Shown: positions 19,367 through 31,314, numbered from the stretch's first letter. The stretch: DNA of 64,000 bases from Nitrosomonas sp. (GCF_020852615.1 NZ_JADZAJ010000018.1:1-64000); one strand, 5' to 3'. Program-made: numbers and translations. Notes: a model not told the origin generated them from the sequence alone.

Positions 19367-19843
19367 ATGTTAAGCACTGAAGCTCTGAAAAAAATTGATC
19401 GGGAAGTTACCAAATATCCCGAAGATCAGAAACAATCAGCTGTAATGTCTGCGCTGGCTATTGCGCAGGATGAAAAGGGGTGGCTGGCTACTGAAACAAT
19501 GGATTTTATTGCGGATTATCTTGAAATGCCTGCAATTGCTGTCTATGAGGTAGCGACTTTTTACAATATGTATAATTTGAAGCCGGTTGGGAAACACAAG
19601 CTTACAGTTTGTACCAACTTGCCCTGTGCATTATCCGGTGGAAATCAGACGGCAGATTATCTTAAGCAAAAGCTTGGGATTGGCTTCAATGAAACCACGG
19701 CTGATGGGTTATTTACCCTGAAAGAGGGAGAATGTATGGGGGCCTGTGGCGATGCGCCGGTACTTCTGGTTAATAATAAACGTATGTGCAGTTTTATGAC
19801 CGAAGACCAGATAGATAAATTACTTGAGGAGTTGAAGAAATGA
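19367..19843 (+). CDS. nuoE: NADH-quinone oxidoreductase subunit E
   Basis: 158 residues with a thioredoxin-like 2Fe-2S domain. The cluster ligands are C82 and C87 (CTNLPC) and C123 and C127 ([11 protein letters not shown]). It holds cluster N1a in the NADH-oxidising module beside NuoF. Its stop overlaps the nuoF start by four bases (ATGA), so the two are translationally coupled. Confidence 0.96.
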   Translation: MLSTEALKKIDREVTKYPEDQKQSAVMSALAIAQDEKGWLATETMDFIADYLEMPAIAVYEVATFYNMYNLKPVGKHKLTVCTNLPCALSGGNQTADYLKQKLGIGFNETTADGLFTLKEGECMGACGDAPVLLVNNKRMCSFMTEDQIDKLLEELKK

Positions 19844-21108
19844 CTCAGGTTATCATGGCGGGTGTAGATGCTGCAGACCCGGATAACTGGCGGTTAAAGA
19901 GCTATCTGAAACGCGATGGTTATGCCGCGCTGAAAAAAATCCTTATAGAGAAAATTCCGCCGGAGGCCGTTATCGAGGAGGTCAAAAAATCTGTACTTCG
20001 CGGTCGTGGAGGAGCTGGTTTTCCCACCGGGCTGAAATGGAGTTTTATGCCAAAGCAGTACACGGGTGAGAAATATCTTGTCTGTAATTCAGATGAGGGT
20101 GAGCCGGGTACATTTAAGGATCGCGATATCATGCGTTACAACCCCCATATCCTGATTGAGGGTATGTTGATTGCCGCCTATGCAATGGGGATACGAACCG
20201 GGTACAACTATGTACATGGAGAAATATGGGATACCTATGAACGCATGGAGGAGGCTGTTGAGGAGGCTAATGCAGCTGGCTTCCTGGGAAATAATATTTT
20301 AGGTTCTGGTTTTAATTTTCAGCTTTATAACCACCACGGGTATGGCGCTTATATTTGTGGAGAAGAAACCGCTCTTCTGGAATCTATAGAAGGGAAGAAA
20401 GGTCAGCCGCGCTTCAAGCCGCCATTCCCTGCTAATTTTGGTTTATACGGAAAACCTACCACAATTAACAACACGGAAACATTTGCCTCTGTCCCCTGGA
20501 TTATACGTAATGGCGGGGAAAAATATCTGCAGCTCGGTAAACCAAACAATGGCGGTACTAAAATTTTTTCCGTTTCCGGGCATGTGAATAAACCAGGTAA
20601 TTATGAAGTTCCTATGGGAACGCCTTTTGCCAAATTATTAGAGCTTGCCGGCGGGATGCGTGGCGGTAGAAAACTGAAAGCCTGTATTCCTGGAGGGTCG
20701 TCAATGCCAGTGTTGCCTGGTGGTGTCATGATGGAAACAGATATGGATTACGATTCAATTGCAAAGGCCGGTTCCATGTTAGGTTCTGGTGCAGTAATCA
20801 TCATGGATGAAACAACTTGTATGGTACGTGCATTAGAGCGACTTTCTTACTTTTACTATGAAGAATCCTGTGGACAATGTACACCGTGTCGCGAAGGAAC
20901 GGGCTGGCTTTACAGGATCATCAACCGGATTGAGCATGGCAAAGGACGAGTGGAAGATATGGATTTACTTAATAATCTTGCAGATAACATCCAGGGCAGG
21001 ACTATCTGTGCGCTGGGTGACGCCGCTGCGATGCCGGTAAGGGCGATGTTACAGCATTTCAGGGATGAATTTGTTTTCCATATTGAACATAAAAAGTGCA
21101 TGGTTTAG
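19840..21108 (+). CDS. nuoF: NADH-quinone oxidoreductase subunit F
   Basis: 422 residues. The glycine-rich [13 protein letters not shown] at 55-67 binds NADH, the following stretch binds FMN, and the C-terminal [14 protein letters not shown] supplies C344, C347 and C350, with C390 (TICALGDAA) completing the N3 4Fe-4S cluster. It is the electron entry point of complex I, oxidising NADH and reducing FMN. It overlaps nuoE by four bases and is followed by a 61-base gap before nuoG. Confidence 0.97.
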   Translation: MTQVIMAGVDAADPDNWRLKSYLKRDGYAALKKILIEKIPPEAVIEEVKKSVLRGRGGAGFPTGLKWSFMPKQYTGEKYLVCNSDEGEPGTFKDRDIMRYNPHILIEGMLIAAYAMGIRTGYNYVHGEIWDTYERMEEAVEEANAAGFLGNNILGSGFNFQLYNHHGYGAYICGEETALLESIEGKKGQPRFKPPFPANFGLYGKPTTINNTETFASVPWIIRNGGEKYLQLGKPNNGGTKIFSVSGHVNKPGNYEVPMGTPFAKLLELAGGMRGGRKLKACIPGGSSMPVLPGGVMMETDMDYDSIAKAGSMLGSGAVIIMDETTCMVRALERLSYFYYEESCGQCTPCREGTGWLYRIINRIEHGKGRVEDMDLLNNLADNIQGRTICALGDAAAMPVRAMLQHFRDEFVFHIEHKKCMV

Positions 21109-21169
21109 TAAAGTTGGTACTTTCGTATCGTACTTTTCTGACTTTCAATGAATCCGGAATTTATTGTTG

Positions 21170-23575
21170 ATGATTAATATAGAAATTGATGGCAAGCAGG
21201 TAACTGTTGCGAAAGGCAGCACTGTAATGGATGCTGCCAAGCAAGTTGGTATCTATATTCCACATTTTTGTTATCACAAAAAGTTGTCGATAGCGGCGAA
21301 TTGCCGGATGTGTTTGGTCGAAGTCGAAAAGGCACCCAAGCCGCTGCCTGCTTGTGCAACACCAGTCGCTGAGGGGATGAAAGTATCGACACACTCCCAG
21401 CAGGCCGTAACTGCACAAAAAGGTGTAATGGAATTTTTGTTAATTAACCATCCTCTGGATTGCCCGATTTGTGATCAGGGTGGGGAGTGTCAGCTGCAGG
21501 ATTTAGCGGTCGGGTATGGTTCAAGTGGTTCACGTTATCAGGAATCCAAACGGGCTGTAACTAATAAAAACCTTGGCCCGCTTATATCCACAGATATGAC
21601 GCGTTGTATTCACTGTACCAGATGTGTTCGTTTTGGCCAGGAAATTGCCGGGATTATGGAACTTGGGATGGCGGGGCGCGGAGAACATTCTGAGATTTTA
21701 ACTTTTGTTGGCAGGACCGTTGATTCCGAGCTTTCTGGTAATGTGATTGATTTATGCCCTGTTGGTGCGTTAGTCAGTAAGCCTTTCCGTTATTCTGCCA
21801 GGACTTGGGAATTATCGCGCAGGAAATCCATTAGCCCACATTGCGGGCTTGGCAGTAATCTCGTTGTACAGGTAAAAAAGAATCGCGTGATGCGTGTTCT
21901 GCCTCGCGAAAATGAAGCCGTTAATGAATGCTGGCTGTCAGATAAAGATCGTTTTTCTTATGAGGGATTGAATTCAGAAGACAGGCTGACGGCCCCGATG
22001 ATCAAAAAATCTGGAGAGTGGCAGACCTGTAGCTGGCAGGAGGCTCTGGCTTACACTGCTGAAGGCCTTACTAAGATAATTAAGGAACAGGGTGCACAAA
22101 GCATAGGCGCGTTAGGATCCTCTCATAGTACGCTGGAGGAGCTCTATCTGTTGCAAAAATTGATACGGGGCCTGGGAAGTCACAATATCGACCATCGGGT
22201 ACGTCAATCCGATTTTCGTGCAGATACTGTATTGCGAGGGATACCATGGCTGGGTATGCAAATTGCTGAAGTATCTCAGTTAAAAGCGATGTTGGTCATT
22301 GGCAGTAATCTGCGTAAAGATCACCCGTTACTTGCTCAGCGCATGCGCCAGGCTGTAAAACAGGGAGGGCAGCTGAGTCTGATTAATCCAATAGGGGATG
22401 ATTTACTGACCAGAGTTGCCCAGCGTGCGATTGTTGCACCGTCAGCCATGCTTGATATGGTATTGCAGGTGCTTAAAGCAGCTGCTGAAATTAAGGGTGT
22501 TACTGTACCGGGGCATATTAAGCCTGTCACAGGCGCAGTTAAAGTTTCAGAAGTTGCGCGGGAAATAGCAAAAAACCTCACAGATTATAATCCGGCAGCA
22601 ATTTTTCTGGGTAACCTCGCCCAGCATCACCCGCATTATGCTGACTTACATTGTGCAGCTTTGGCTCTCTCAAAGATAACAGGTGCACGTTTCGGTATGC
22701 TAGGTGAGGCTGCAAATAGTGTGGGAGCATATTCTGCCGGTGTTTTACCTTGGAATACCCGCGCCAGTTCAGTAAATAAAACCCTATCAGAAAAAGTGGG
22801 CTTAAATGCAGGGCAGATGTTGGGCTTAGGTACACCAGATGAAGAGCCGGTTTGTGGTGCTTATATGCTGCTAAATCTCGAACCTGAACTGGATTGTTAT
22901 GATACAAGGCGGGCACTTCAGGCTTTGAAGAAAGCTGAGTTTGTAGTTTCTCTGAGCAGCTACAGAGGTAATATCCCTGATTATGCAGACATTATTTTAC
23001 CTGTAGCACCTTTTACTGAGACATCTGGTACTTTTATCAATACTGAAGGGAGGGTACAGAGTTTCAACGGTGTGGTCTCTCCTTTGGGGGAAGCGCGCCC
23101 TGCCTGGAAGGTATTAAGAGTGCTGGGAAATTTGCTGCAATTGGATGAGTTTAATTATGATTCTTCGGAACAGGTTCGGGCAGAAATAGTATCTGCCGAG
23201 GATGGGTTTGTTCAAAATATAAATAATGCACTGGAAACATTCTCGATTTCAGATGTTAATTTGAAAACTAATGGTATTGAAAGAATTGGCGAGGTACCAA
23301 TTTATCGAACCGATCCTGTTGTGAGGCGTGCAGATTCACTGCAAAAAACTAATGATGCTGTTCCGCCAGTTGCGTTTGCTTCTCCTGTTTTTCTGGGTAA
23401 ATTCGGAGTCCAGGCTGGTGAAACAGTAAAGATCAAACAACAGAGTGGTGAAATACAGATAGAAGTTGCTGCTGATGTCAACCTGCCCGATAACTGTATT
23501 CGGCTGGCTTGTGCTCACTCTCAAACATCCAGATTAGGCGGGATGTTTGATGAGATTAAACTGGAAAAGTTATAA
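21170..23575 (+). CDS. nuoG: NADH-quinone oxidoreductase subunit G
   Basis: 801 residues from the ATG at 21170; two TTG codons directly before it (21164, 21167) are possible but less likely starts. The N-terminal ferredoxin domain binds 2Fe-2S through C34, C45, C48 and C62. The next cluster has the unusual His-Cys3 ligation, H94, C98, C101 and C107, and a 4Fe-4S set begins C146, C149, C152. The remainder is a molybdopterin-oxidoreductase-like domain that has lost its cofactor in this family. It links the NADH module to NuoI and NuoB. Confidence 0.96.
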   Translation: MINIEIDGKQVTVAKGSTVMDAAKQVGIYIPHFCYHKKLSIAANCRMCLVEVEKAPKPLPACATPVAEGMKVSTHSQQAVTAQKGVMEFLLINHPLDCPICDQGGECQLQDLAVGYGSSGSRYQESKRAVTNKNLGPLISTDMTRCIHCTRCVRFGQEIAGIMELGMAGRGEHSEILTFVGRTVDSELSGNVIDLCPVGALVSKPFRYSARTWELSRRKSISPHCGLGSNLVVQVKKNRVMRVLPRENEAVNECWLSDKDRFSYEGLNSEDRLTAPMIKKSGEWQTCSWQEALAYTAEGLTKIIKEQGAQSIGALGSSHSTLEELYLLQKLIRGLGSHNIDHRVRQSDFRADTVLRGIPWLGMQIAEVSQLKAMLVIGSNLRKDHPLLAQRMRQAVKQGGQLSLINPIGDDLLTRVAQRAIVAPSAMLDMVLQVLKAAAEIKGVTVPGHIKPVTGAVKVSEVAREIAKNLTDYNPAAIFLGNLAQHHPHYADLHCAALALSKITGARFGMLGEAANSVGAYSAGVLPWNTRASSVNKTLSEKVGLNAGQMLGLGTPDEEPVCGAYMLLNLEPELDCYDTRRALQALKKAEFVVSLSSYRGNIPDYADIILPVAPFTETSGTFINTEGRVQSFNGVVSPLGEARPAWKVLRVLGNLLQLDEFNYDSSEQVRAEIVSAEDGFVQNINNALETFSISDVNLKTNGIERIGEVPIYRTDPVVRRADSLQKTNDAVPPVAFASPVFLGKFGVQAGETVKIKQQSGEIQIEVAADVNLPDNCIRLACAHSQTSRLGGMFDEIKLEKL

Positions 23576-23598
23576 AAATATGGATTTGGAATTCATCA

Positions 23599-24699
23599 AT
23601 GGATAGTTTGCAACCATTATTTGAGCAATTATTTGGTAGTGAGTGGGGTATACCTCTTTTTCAACTGATCAAGAATTTATTGCTGATTGTGGCGATTATT
23701 GTCCCTTTGCTTTTGGCGGTTGCATACCTTACTTTTGCAGAAAGAAAAATTATTGCCTATATGCAGGTTAGGGTAGGGCCGAATAGAGTTACCTTTTTTA
23801 ACATACCTTGGTTGCGTGGTTGGGGTCAGCCTATAGCTGATGCTGTCAAGGCAATCATGAAGGAAATTATTGTTCCAACTGGTGCCAACAAATTTCTGTT
23901 TTTATCAGCACCGGTTCTTTCCATAGGGCCCGCACTGGCAGCATGGGCTGTTGTACCGTTTTCACCAGAATTAGTATTAGCTGATATAAACGCAGGCTTA
24001 CTTTATATTCTGGCAATGACATCATTGGGTGTTTATGGTGTCATTATTGCCGGATGGGCATCAAATTCAAAATACGCTTTCCTGGGCGCGATGCGTTCCG
24101 CTGCACAGGTTGTTTCGTATGAATTGGCAATGGGATTTGCATTAGTTTGTGTGCTAATGATGTCTTCAAGTCTTAATTTGGGAGATATCGTGGCGGGTCA
24201 GCAAGGAAGCAGCTTTTTGAACTGGTATTTGATTCCGCTATTTCCAATGTTTTTGGTGTATTTCATATCCGGTGTGGCTGAAACAAACAGAGCTCCTTTT
24301 GATGTGGCAGAAGGAGAATCAGAAATCGTAGCAGGTTTTCATGTTGATTATTCAGGGATGGCCTTTACGGTATTTTTCCTTGCTGAATATGCGAATATGA
24401 TACTAGTCGCAACTTTAACAAGTATTATGTTTTTGGGTGGATGGCTTCCCCCCGTGGATATTACCCCGTTTAACCTGATCCCGGGTATGGTCTGGCTGCT
24501 CTTGAAAGTAGCTTTTATGCTGTTTTTCTTCCTGTGGTTTCGTGCCACGTTTCCTCGTTATCGTTATGATCAGATTATGAGGCTGGGCTGGAAAATATTT
24601 ATTCCGATAACGCTTGTCTGGATCGTGCTGCTGGGGATGGTGATGCAATTACCAGAGAATATTCGACAAAGTTTTCCATTGAATCTCTGGTTTAACTGA
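23599..24699 (+). CDS. nuoH: NADH-quinone oxidoreductase subunit H
   Basis: 366 residues with about eight membrane segments, the ND1 homologue. Signatures include [18 protein letters not shown] and the acidic loop [20 protein letters not shown], which forms the entry of the quinone channel. It joins the peripheral arm to the proton-pumping membrane arm. It starts 23 bases after nuoG and is followed by nuoI after 13 bases. Confidence 0.97.
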   Translation: MDSLQPLFEQLFGSEWGIPLFQLIKNLLLIVAIIVPLLLAVAYLTFAERKIIAYMQVRVGPNRVTFFNIPWLRGWGQPIADAVKAIMKEIIVPTGANKFLFLSAPVLSIGPALAAWAVVPFSPELVLADINAGLLYILAMTSLGVYGVIIAGWASNSKYAFLGAMRSAAQVVSYELAMGFALVCVLMMSSSLNLGDIVAGQQGSSFLNWYLIPLFPMFLVYFISGVAETNRAPFDVAEGESEIVAGFHVDYSGMAFTVFFLAEYANMILVATLTSIMFLGGWLPPVDITPFNLIPGMVWLLLKVAFMLFFFLWFRATFPRYRYDQIMRLGWKIFIPITLVWIVLLGMVMQLPENIRQSFPLNLWFN

Positions 24700-24712
24700 G
24701 GGTATTGGGCAA

Positions 24713-25201
24713 ATGGAGCGTATTAAGCAGTTTTTTAAATCGTTACTGTTGTTGGAATTGTGGGATGGGATGAGAGTAACAGGGCGTTACTTATTTGCAC
24801 CTAAAATTACTGTTCATTATCCGGAAGAAAAGACACCACAATCGCCTCGTTTTCGTGGATTACATGCATTACGCAGATATCCAAACGGCGAAGAGCGTTG
24901 TATTGCATGCAAGCTGTGTGAAGCTGTTTGCCCTGCTATGGCAATTACTATCGAATCAGAGCAGCGTGATGATGGCACACGGCGTACGACCCGTTACGAT
25001 ATTGACATGATTAAGTGCATTTTCTGCGGGTTCTGTGAAGAAGCTTGTCCGGTTGATGCGATTGTAGAGACGCGTGTTCTTGAATACCATGGCGAGGTTC
25101 GTGGGGATCTAACTTATACGAAAGAAATGTTATTGGCAGTTGGTGATCGTTATGAAGATCAGATAGCTGAAGATAAAGCCGCAGATGCTCCTTATCGCTA
25201 A
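24713..25201 (+). CDS. nuoI: NADH-quinone oxidoreductase subunit I
   Basis: 162 residues carrying two 4Fe-4S clusters (N6a and N6b) in paired ferredoxin motifs: C63, C66, C69 and C73 in [12 protein letters not shown], and C102, C105, C108 and C112 in [12 protein letters not shown]. It relays electrons from NuoG to NuoB. The short amphipathic N terminus sits on the membrane near NuoH. nuoJ follows after 20 bases. Confidence 0.97.
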   Translation: MERIKQFFKSLLLLELWDGMRVTGRYLFAPKITVHYPEEKTPQSPRFRGLHALRRYPNGEERCIACKLCEAVCPAMAITIESEQRDDGTRRTTRYDIDMIKCIFCGFCEEACPVDAIVETRVLEYHGEVRGDLTYTKEMLLAVGDRYEDQIAEDKAADAPYR

Positions 25202-25221
25202 ACAAGTAGATATATAGGTTT

Positions 25222-25827
25222 ATGAATTTACAGGATTTTGTTTTCTATAGTCTGGCTGGTATGACCGTAATTGCTTCATTGGGAGTGATTACGCTACGCA
25301 ACCCCGTTCATTCGGCGTTATTACTGGTATTTACTTTTGTAACATCTTCAGGATTATGGCTGTTGCTTGAGGCTGAGTTTTTGGCAATAGCCCTGGTATT
25401 GGTATATGTTGGTGCAGTTATGGTGTTATTCCTGTTTGTGGTAATGATGCTGGACATTAACCTGGATCAGCTTCGAGAAGGTTTTTGGAAATGGTTTCCA
25501 TTTGGTGCCGTACTGGCTTTAGTTATGGCTGGTGAATTGGCTATGGTATTGATGAGTAAACAATTTGGATCTGAAAATATATCAGCTGTGGTTGCAAAAT
25601 CAGCTGATTACAGCAATACAAAAGAGCTGGGTCGTCTGATTTATACAGATTATGTATATGCTTTTGAGTTGTCAGCGGTGATTTTACTGGTGGCTATGGT
25701 TGCAGCTATCGCCATTACTTTACGTTATCGAACTGACAAGAAATCTTCGAATGCTTCAAATCAAATAGCTGTTAGCCGTGAGAAGCGATTAAGAGTTATT
25801 TCCATGCCAGCGGAAAAGAAAGATTAA
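25222..25827 (+). CDS. nuoJ: NADH-quinone oxidoreductase subunit J
   Basis: 201 residues with five membrane segments, the ND6 homologue. The conserved third helix reads LVYVGAVMVLFLFVVMML and contains the pi-bulge region important for coupling. The hydrophilic C-terminal tail of about 30 residues is Lys/Ser rich. It belongs to the proton-pumping membrane arm with NuoA, K, L, M and N. Confidence 0.95.
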   Translation: MNLQDFVFYSLAGMTVIASLGVITLRNPVHSALLLVFTFVTSSGLWLLLEAEFLAIALVLVYVGAVMVLFLFVVMMLDINLDQLREGFWKWFPFGAVLALVMAGELAMVLMSKQFGSENISAVVAKSADYSNTKELGRLIYTDYVYAFELSAVILLVAMVAAIAITLRYRTDKKSSNASNQIAVSREKRLRVISMPAEKKD

Positions 25828-25884
25828 TTTTTGCCTGGAATCTCTTTTATTTCCTATTTTCTCCATCTCTAAAAGGTAATCATC

Positions 25885-26190
25885 TTGGTATCACTATCAC
25901 ATTATCTTGTGCTGGGTGCTCTCCTGTTTGCCATTGGGGTCGTCGGTATTTTTCTTAATCGGAAGAATGTCATTATCCTGCTGATGTCGATTGAGTTAAT
26001 GTTATTAGCTGTCAATATGAATTTTGTAGCCTTTTCACATTTTCTACAGGATACGGCGGGGCAGATATTTGTATTTTTTATTCTGACTGTAGCCGCAGCA
26101 GAGGCAGCCATTGGGTTGGCAATTTTAGTTGCGCTGTTTAGAAATCTGCGCACTATTAACGTAGACGATCTGGATGAGTTGAAAGGTTGA
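25885..26190 (+). CDS. nuoK: NADH-quinone oxidoreductase subunit K
   Basis: 101 residues, three membrane segments, the ND4L homologue. Two conserved glutamates lie in membrane helices ([14 protein letters not shown] and [18 protein letters not shown]). The start is a TTG at 25885 with AAAAGG upstream; this gives the usual family length, and no ATG is available nearby. It starts 57 bases after nuoJ and 65 bases before nuoL. Confidence 0.94.
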   Translation: MVSLSHYLVLGALLFAIGVVGIFLNRKNVIILLMSIELMLLAVNMNFVAFSHFLQDTAGQIFVFFILTVAAAEAAIGLAILVALFRNLRTINVDDLDELKG

Positions 26191-26255
26191 ATACTGGCTG
26201 GTTCTTTAAGATTGACGATAGTTTGTTAAACCAATTCGAATAGTTGATGGCTTAA

Positions 26256-28202
26256 ATGGAAAATCTCTATTTACTAGTTCCAATGGCACCCTTGTCGGGG
26301 GCAATTATCGCCGGGTTGTTCGGGAGATGGATTGGCCTGGCCTGGAGCCATCGCACAACAATCATGCTGGTGGCACTGTCATTCATCGCATCCATAGTAA
26401 TTTTCTTTGATGCATTACAGGGAAATGTCTATAACGGCAGTGTTTATACCTGGATGACTTCCGGCGAGGTTGCAATTGAAATCGGATTTTTGATTGATAT
26501 GCTCTCAGCCACGATGATGGTGGTAGTAACCGGTGTATCGTTAATGGTGCATATTTATACCATCGGGTATATGCATGGGGACCCGGGATATCAGCGCTTC
26601 TTCAGCTATATATCCTTATTTACATTTACGATGTTGATGCTGGTAATGTCCAATAATTTCCTGCAATTGTTCTTCGGCTGGGAAGTTGTAGGATTGGTGT
26701 CTTATCTGTTAATCGGGTTCTGGTATACACGCCCAACAGCAATCTATGCAAATTTGAAGGCGTTTCTTGTTAACCGGGTTGCGGATGTTGGTTTTTTGCT
26801 GGGCATTGGCCTGATTCTGGCATATTTTGGCACGCTGGATTATGAACTTATTTTTGCTCATGCCGAGCTTATGGCTCCCCGTTCCATTGAGATAATACCC
26901 GGGCAACCCTGGATGCTGTTGACAGTCATTTGTTTATTGTTATTTATCGGTGCAATGGGTAAGTCAGCCCAATTTCCGTTGCATGTATGGCTGCCGGATT
27001 CAATGGAGGGGCCTACCCCGATTTCTGCGCTGATTCACGCTGCGACAATGGTAACCGCAGGGATATTCATGGTGGCCCGTATGTCTCCCCTGTTTGAACA
27101 TTCTGAAACTGTGTTATCAGTAATTCTGATAATTGGTGGTATTACAACGCTGTTTATGGCGCTGGTTGCAGTAGTTCAGAATGATATCAAGCGAGTTGTT
27201 GCTTTTTCTACATTATCTCAGCTTGGTTATATGACGGCTGCATTGGGTGCATCGGCCTATTCTGCTGCTATTTTCCATCTGATGACTCACGCTTTTTTTA
27301 AGGCGCTACTCTTTCTTGGGGCCGGTTCAGTCATCATCGCAATGCATCATGAACAGGATATGCGCAAGATGGGTGGACTGAGAAAATATATGCCGATTAC
27401 TTTTGCGACCATGTTTATTGCTGCTTTGGCCAGTGCTGGTGTTCCCGGGTTTTCGGGCTTTTTTTCCAAAGATGCGATTATTGAAGCAGTTCATTTATCC
27501 CAGCTTCCAGGAGCAGAGTTTGCTTATTTTTGTGTGTTGGCGACAGTTTTTGTGACTGCACTTTATACTTTCAGACTGATGTTTATGACTTTCTACGGTA
27601 AGCCGCGAATGGATGAGCATACACGAGAACATTTACATGAATCACCCTGGGTCGTAACTGTGCCATTAATAATACTGGCAATTCCAACGGTTGCCTCAGG
27701 CTGGTTAATTGGTACGATGCTTTTTGGGGACTATTTTGCTGGAGCTATCGAAATACAAGCGCAGCATGATGTGGTAGTGACTATGAGCGAACATTACACG
27801 GGTGTGTTTGGCATGATAATTCACTCGTTGACAACGCCACCTTTCTGGTTGGCAATGGCAGGTATTTTTACCGCCTGGTTCCTGTATCAGTATAAGGTTG
27901 AACTGCCAGGTAAAATTCAAAAAATTGCAGGTCCTCTCTATACGCTTTTGGACCGAAAATACTTTATAGATGAATTTTATTCATGGCTATTTGCAGGCGG
28001 GGTGCGTACATTGGGTAGTTTACTGTGGAAGTATGGAGATACCAAGGTGATAGATGGCTTTGTGGTGAATGGTTCTGCAAAGGCTGTTGCATGGTTTTCT
28101 ACGGTAGCTCGTCGCTTTCAGTCTGGCTATATCTATCACTATGCTTTTAGCATGATTGTGGGTGTTTTTGTGTTAATGAGTCTGTGGCTGTTTCATTTTT
28201 AG
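26256..28202 (+). CDS. nuoL: NADH-quinone oxidoreductase subunit L
   Basis: 648 residues, about 16 membrane segments, the ND5 homologue and the largest antiporter-like pump subunit. Core motifs include FFGWEVVGLVSYLLIGFW with the key glutamate, LHVWLPDSMEGPTPISALIH and KRVVAFSTLSQLGYM. The C-terminal part (about 480-648) holds the long lateral helix that braces NuoM and NuoN. nuoM follows after 86 bases. Confidence 0.96.
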   Translation: MENLYLLVPMAPLSGAIIAGLFGRWIGLAWSHRTTIMLVALSFIASIVIFFDALQGNVYNGSVYTWMTSGEVAIEIGFLIDMLSATMMVVVTGVSLMVHIYTIGYMHGDPGYQRFFSYISLFTFTMLMLVMSNNFLQLFFGWEVVGLVSYLLIGFWYTRPTAIYANLKAFLVNRVADVGFLLGIGLILAYFGTLDYELIFAHAELMAPRSIEIIPGQPWMLLTVICLLLFIGAMGKSAQFPLHVWLPDSMEGPTPISALIHAATMVTAGIFMVARMSPLFEHSETVLSVILIIGGITTLFMALVAVVQNDIKRVVAFSTLSQLGYMTAALGASAYSAAIFHLMTHAFFKALLFLGAGSVIIAMHHEQDMRKMGGLRKYMPITFATMFIAALASAGVPGFSGFFSKDAIIEAVHLSQLPGAEFAYFCVLATVFVTALYTFRLMFMTFYGKPRMDEHTREHLHESPWVVTVPLIILAIPTVASGWLIGTMLFGDYFAGAIEIQAQHDVVVTMSEHYTGVFGMIIHSLTTPPFWLAMAGIFTAWFLYQYKVELPGKIQKIAGPLYTLLDRKYFIDEFYSWLFAGGVRTLGSLLWKYGDTKVIDGFVVNGSAKAVAWFSTVARRFQSGYIYHYAFSMIVGVFVLMSLWLFHF

Positions 28203-28288
28203 GATTCAGAGAAGACGTGGTTTTTTACTATTTCCGGCTCTCTGAGATAAATAACCTGCATTGATATGCAATTCGAGACGAAAAGATT

Positions 28289-29770
28289 ATGTTGTTTGGA
28301 TTTCCACTGTTAAGTCTGATTATCTGGTTGCCAATTATTTTCGGTCTGATCGTACTAGTAATGGGTGACCGGAATGTGCAGGCTGTACGCTGGGTTTCCC
28401 TGGTCGGAGCCACAGCCGGGTTTCTGGTAGCACTCCCGCTTTACAATGAGTTTGATTCATCCGTGAGTGTGATGCAGTTTTCAGAACATAGTGCATGGTT
28501 TGAGCGACTCAATGTTTATTACTCCCTTGGGGTCGATGGTATTTCTATGCCACTGATTCTGTTGAATTGCTTTACGACACCGTTAGTTGTGATTGCCGGA
28601 TGGGAAGTGATCCGGGAGCGTGTTTCCCAATATATGGGTGCTTTCCTGGTTATGTCAGGTGTCGTCAATGGAGTTTTTGCATCGCTGGATGCTGTGCTTT
28701 TTTATACTTTCTGGGAAGCATCAATAATTCCGATGTTTATCATTATTGGTGTTTGGGGAGGGCCTAACCGGATTTATGCAGCTTTGAAATTTTTTCTTTA
28801 CACGCTGCTGGGTTCTTTAATGATGCTGGTAGCTTTGATTTATCTGTATCAGATCTCTGATGGCAGTTTCTCGATTCTGGATTATCACCATCTTCCGATA
28901 CCAATGACTGCCCAGATTCTGATTTTTATAGCATTTTTACTTGCTTTCGCTGTGAAGGTGCCTATGTGGCCGGTACATACCTGGTTGCCGGATGCGCACG
29001 TCGAAGCCCCAACTGGTGGATCGGTAATATTGGCGGCCATATTGCTTAAGCTTGGTGGCTACGGTTTTCTCAGGTTTTCATTACCAATTGCTCCGGATGC
29101 CAGCCAGGAATTGTCGTGGCTGATGATATCCCTTTCTCTGATTGCCATTGTGTACATTTGTATGGTTGCGCTGGTGCAGCGGGATATGAAAAAGCTGATT
29201 GCCTATTCATCTGTTTCGCATATGGGTTTTGTTACACTGGGTTTCTTTCTGTTCAATGCTTATGGCATAGAGGGCGGCATGATACAGATGATTTCGCATG
29301 GATTCATCTCCGGTGCGTTATTTTTATGTATCGGTGTGATGTACGACCGTGTTCATTCTCGTTTGATTGCAGATTATGGCGGTGTAGTTAATAAGATGCC
29401 CGTTTTTGCAGCATTTTTTATGCTGTTTGCAATGGCTAATTCCGGGATGCCGGGTACCAGCGGTTTTGTCGGTGAATTTATGGTTATCATGGGTTCCATG
29501 CAGGTAAATTTCTGGTATGCATTTTTTGCTGCGACAATATTGGTTCTGGGCGCGGCTTATACGTTGTGGATGTATAAGAGAGTTGTGTTTGGCGCAGTAG
29601 CTAATGATAACGTGGAAAAAATGCAGGATATCTCCATGCGTGAGTTTCTGATCCTGGCTATTCTTGCCGTGGCAGTGCTGGGATTTGGTATTTATCCTTT
29701 GCCACTGACAGAGGTTATGCACGTTACAGTCGATAATTTGCTGGAGCATATCTCTCACACCAAGCTCTAA
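28289..29770 (+). CDS. nuoM: NADH-quinone oxidoreductase subunit M
   Basis: 493 residues, about 14 membrane segments, the ND4 homologue. It shares the antiporter core with NuoL and NuoN: FYTFWEASIIPMFIIIGVWG with the conserved glutamate, VHTWLPDAHVEAPTGGSVIL and KLIAYSSVSHMGFV. It is one of three proton-pumping modules. The ATG at 28289 is preceded by a weak purine site (GAAAAGA). Confidence 0.96.
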   Translation: MLFGFPLLSLIIWLPIIFGLIVLVMGDRNVQAVRWVSLVGATAGFLVALPLYNEFDSSVSVMQFSEHSAWFERLNVYYSLGVDGISMPLILLNCFTTPLVVIAGWEVIRERVSQYMGAFLVMSGVVNGVFASLDAVLFYTFWEASIIPMFIIIGVWGGPNRIYAALKFFLYTLLGSLMMLVALIYLYQISDGSFSILDYHHLPIPMTAQILIFIAFLLAFAVKVPMWPVHTWLPDAHVEAPTGGSVILAAILLKLGGYGFLRFSLPIAPDASQELSWLMISLSLIAIVYICMVALVQRDMKKLIAYSSVSHMGFVTLGFFLFNAYGIEGGMIQMISHGFISGALFLCIGVMYDRVHSRLIADYGGVVNKMPVFAAFFMLFAMANSGMPGTSGFVGEFMVIMGSMQVNFWYAFFAATILVLGAAYTLWMYKRVVFGAVANDNVEKMQDISMREFLILAILAVAVLGFGIYPLPLTEVMHVTVDNLLEHISHTKL

Positions 29771-29834
29771 GGTTTTTTATTAAGATTTTGGAATGACTGG
29801 ATTATTCTTCCTGCCGGAAAATTAAGGATTCTTC

Positions 29835-31280
29835 ATGGATTTTTTGTTACCTGACTTTACACCAGCCTACCCGGAAATTTTTTTGTTGTTCATGGTTTGT
29901 GTGGTAATGCTTTCTGATTTATTCGCCGGTGAGAAAAAGCGTTACCTGGCGTTTTATTTGTCTTTACTGGCACTTGCCGGATCTGCACTGGTTACTTGTG
30001 GAATAACTTCTTCAGAGATTCGATACACATTCTCCGGTATGTTCGTCGGCGATGCGATGTCAGACACCCTGAAACTGCTGATTTACCCAACAGTTGCTGC
30101 TGTGTTGATCTATTCCCGCTCATATATCAGTGCCAGGGGGTTGCTGAAAGGTGAGTTTTTCAGTCTCTCGCTATTTGCAACTCTGGGTATGATGGTTATG
30201 GTTTCGGCGAATCATCTGATTACGCTTTATCTGGGGCTTGAACTGTTATCCCTTTCACTTTATGCCATGGTGGCATTGCAACGTGAATCGGCTACTGCGA
30301 CTGAGGCTGCTATTAAATTCTTTGTTCTGGGTGCACTGGCTTCAGGCTTTCTGCTTTATGGCATGTCTATGCTGTATGGTGCGACTGGTACGTTACATAT
30401 TCCAGAGGTGGCAAGAGCTATTCACTCCGGCCAGGCGGATCATGAAATTTTTATTGTCGGACTGGTTTTCATCGTCGCCGGTATCGGTTTTAAACTGAGT
30501 GCAGTGCCATTTCATATGTGGGCTCCGGACGTTTATGAGGGAGCCCCTACAGCAGTGACACTGTTCATCGGGTCGGCTCCCAAGTTTGCAGCGTTCGGTT
30601 TTGTTATGCGACTGCTGGTGGAAGGCCTGGGAGATCTGGTAGCTGACTGGCAGGGGATGCTGGTGATACTGTCGGTTGCTTCTCTGGTAGTTGGTAACAT
30701 TGTGGCGATTGCACAGCAAAACATTAAGCGGATGCTTGCATATTCTACTATTTCGCACATGGGCTTTGTGTTGCTCGGTTTTATAGCAGCCGGGGAGAAT
30801 GGCTATAGCTCGTCCATGTTTTATGTGATTGCTTACGTACTGATGACGTTAGGTGCATTTGGTATCGTCATGCTGATTTCACGCGAAGGTTTTGAAGCAG
30901 ACAGGATTAGCGATTTCAAGGGACTTAATCAGCGCAGCCCATGGCTCGCTTTCATGATGTTGCTGGTAATGTTTTCAATGGCCGGGATTCCACCCATGAT
31001 TGGCTTTTATGCAAAGCTCTCCGTGTTACAGGCCGTCCTGGAGGCAGGGTATATTTGGCTGGTGGTGGTTGCAGTCGTCCTTTCTCTGATTGGTGCGTTT
31101 TACTATCTGCGTATCATAAAATTTATGTATTTTGATACACCGGAGCAAACCCAGCCCATCCTGTTCAGATCGGATGTGAAAGTACTTGTCAGCGTTAATG
31201 GCCTGGCCATAATACTACTGGGTATGTTCCCTCAAATGCTCATGGGGCTGAGTTTATCCGCTATTCAGCACTCCATGTGA
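29835..31280 (+). CDS. nuoN: NADH-quinone oxidoreductase subunit N
   Basis: 481 residues, about 14 membrane segments, the ND2 homologue and last gene of the cluster. Motifs are LYLGLELLSLSLYAMVALQR, FHMWAPDVYEGAPTAVTLFI and KRMLAYSTISHMGFVLLGF. It ends 34 bases before the convergent sorbosone-dehydrogenase-like gene; the short GC-rich gap has no convincing terminator. Confidence 0.96.
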   Translation: MDFLLPDFTPAYPEIFLLFMVCVVMLSDLFAGEKKRYLAFYLSLLALAGSALVTCGITSSEIRYTFSGMFVGDAMSDTLKLLIYPTVAAVLIYSRSYISARGLLKGEFFSLSLFATLGMMVMVSANHLITLYLGLELLSLSLYAMVALQRESATATEAAIKFFVLGALASGFLLYGMSMLYGATGTLHIPEVARAIHSGQADHEIFIVGLVFIVAGIGFKLSAVPFHMWAPDVYEGAPTAVTLFIGSAPKFAAFGFVMRLLVEGLGDLVADWQGMLVILSVASLVVGNIVAIAQQNIKRMLAYSTISHMGFVLLGFIAAGENGYSSSMFYVIAYVLMTLGAFGIVMLISREGFEADRISDFKGLNQRSPWLAFMMLLVMFSMAGIPPMIGFYAKLSVLQAVLEAGYIWLVVVAVVLSLIGAFYYLRIIKFMYFDTPEQTQPILFRSDVKVLVSVNGLAIILLGMFPQMLMGLSLSAIQHSM

Positions 31281-31314
31281 TTACTCCCGGACCGGGGCGG
31301 CCGGTATAAGTATT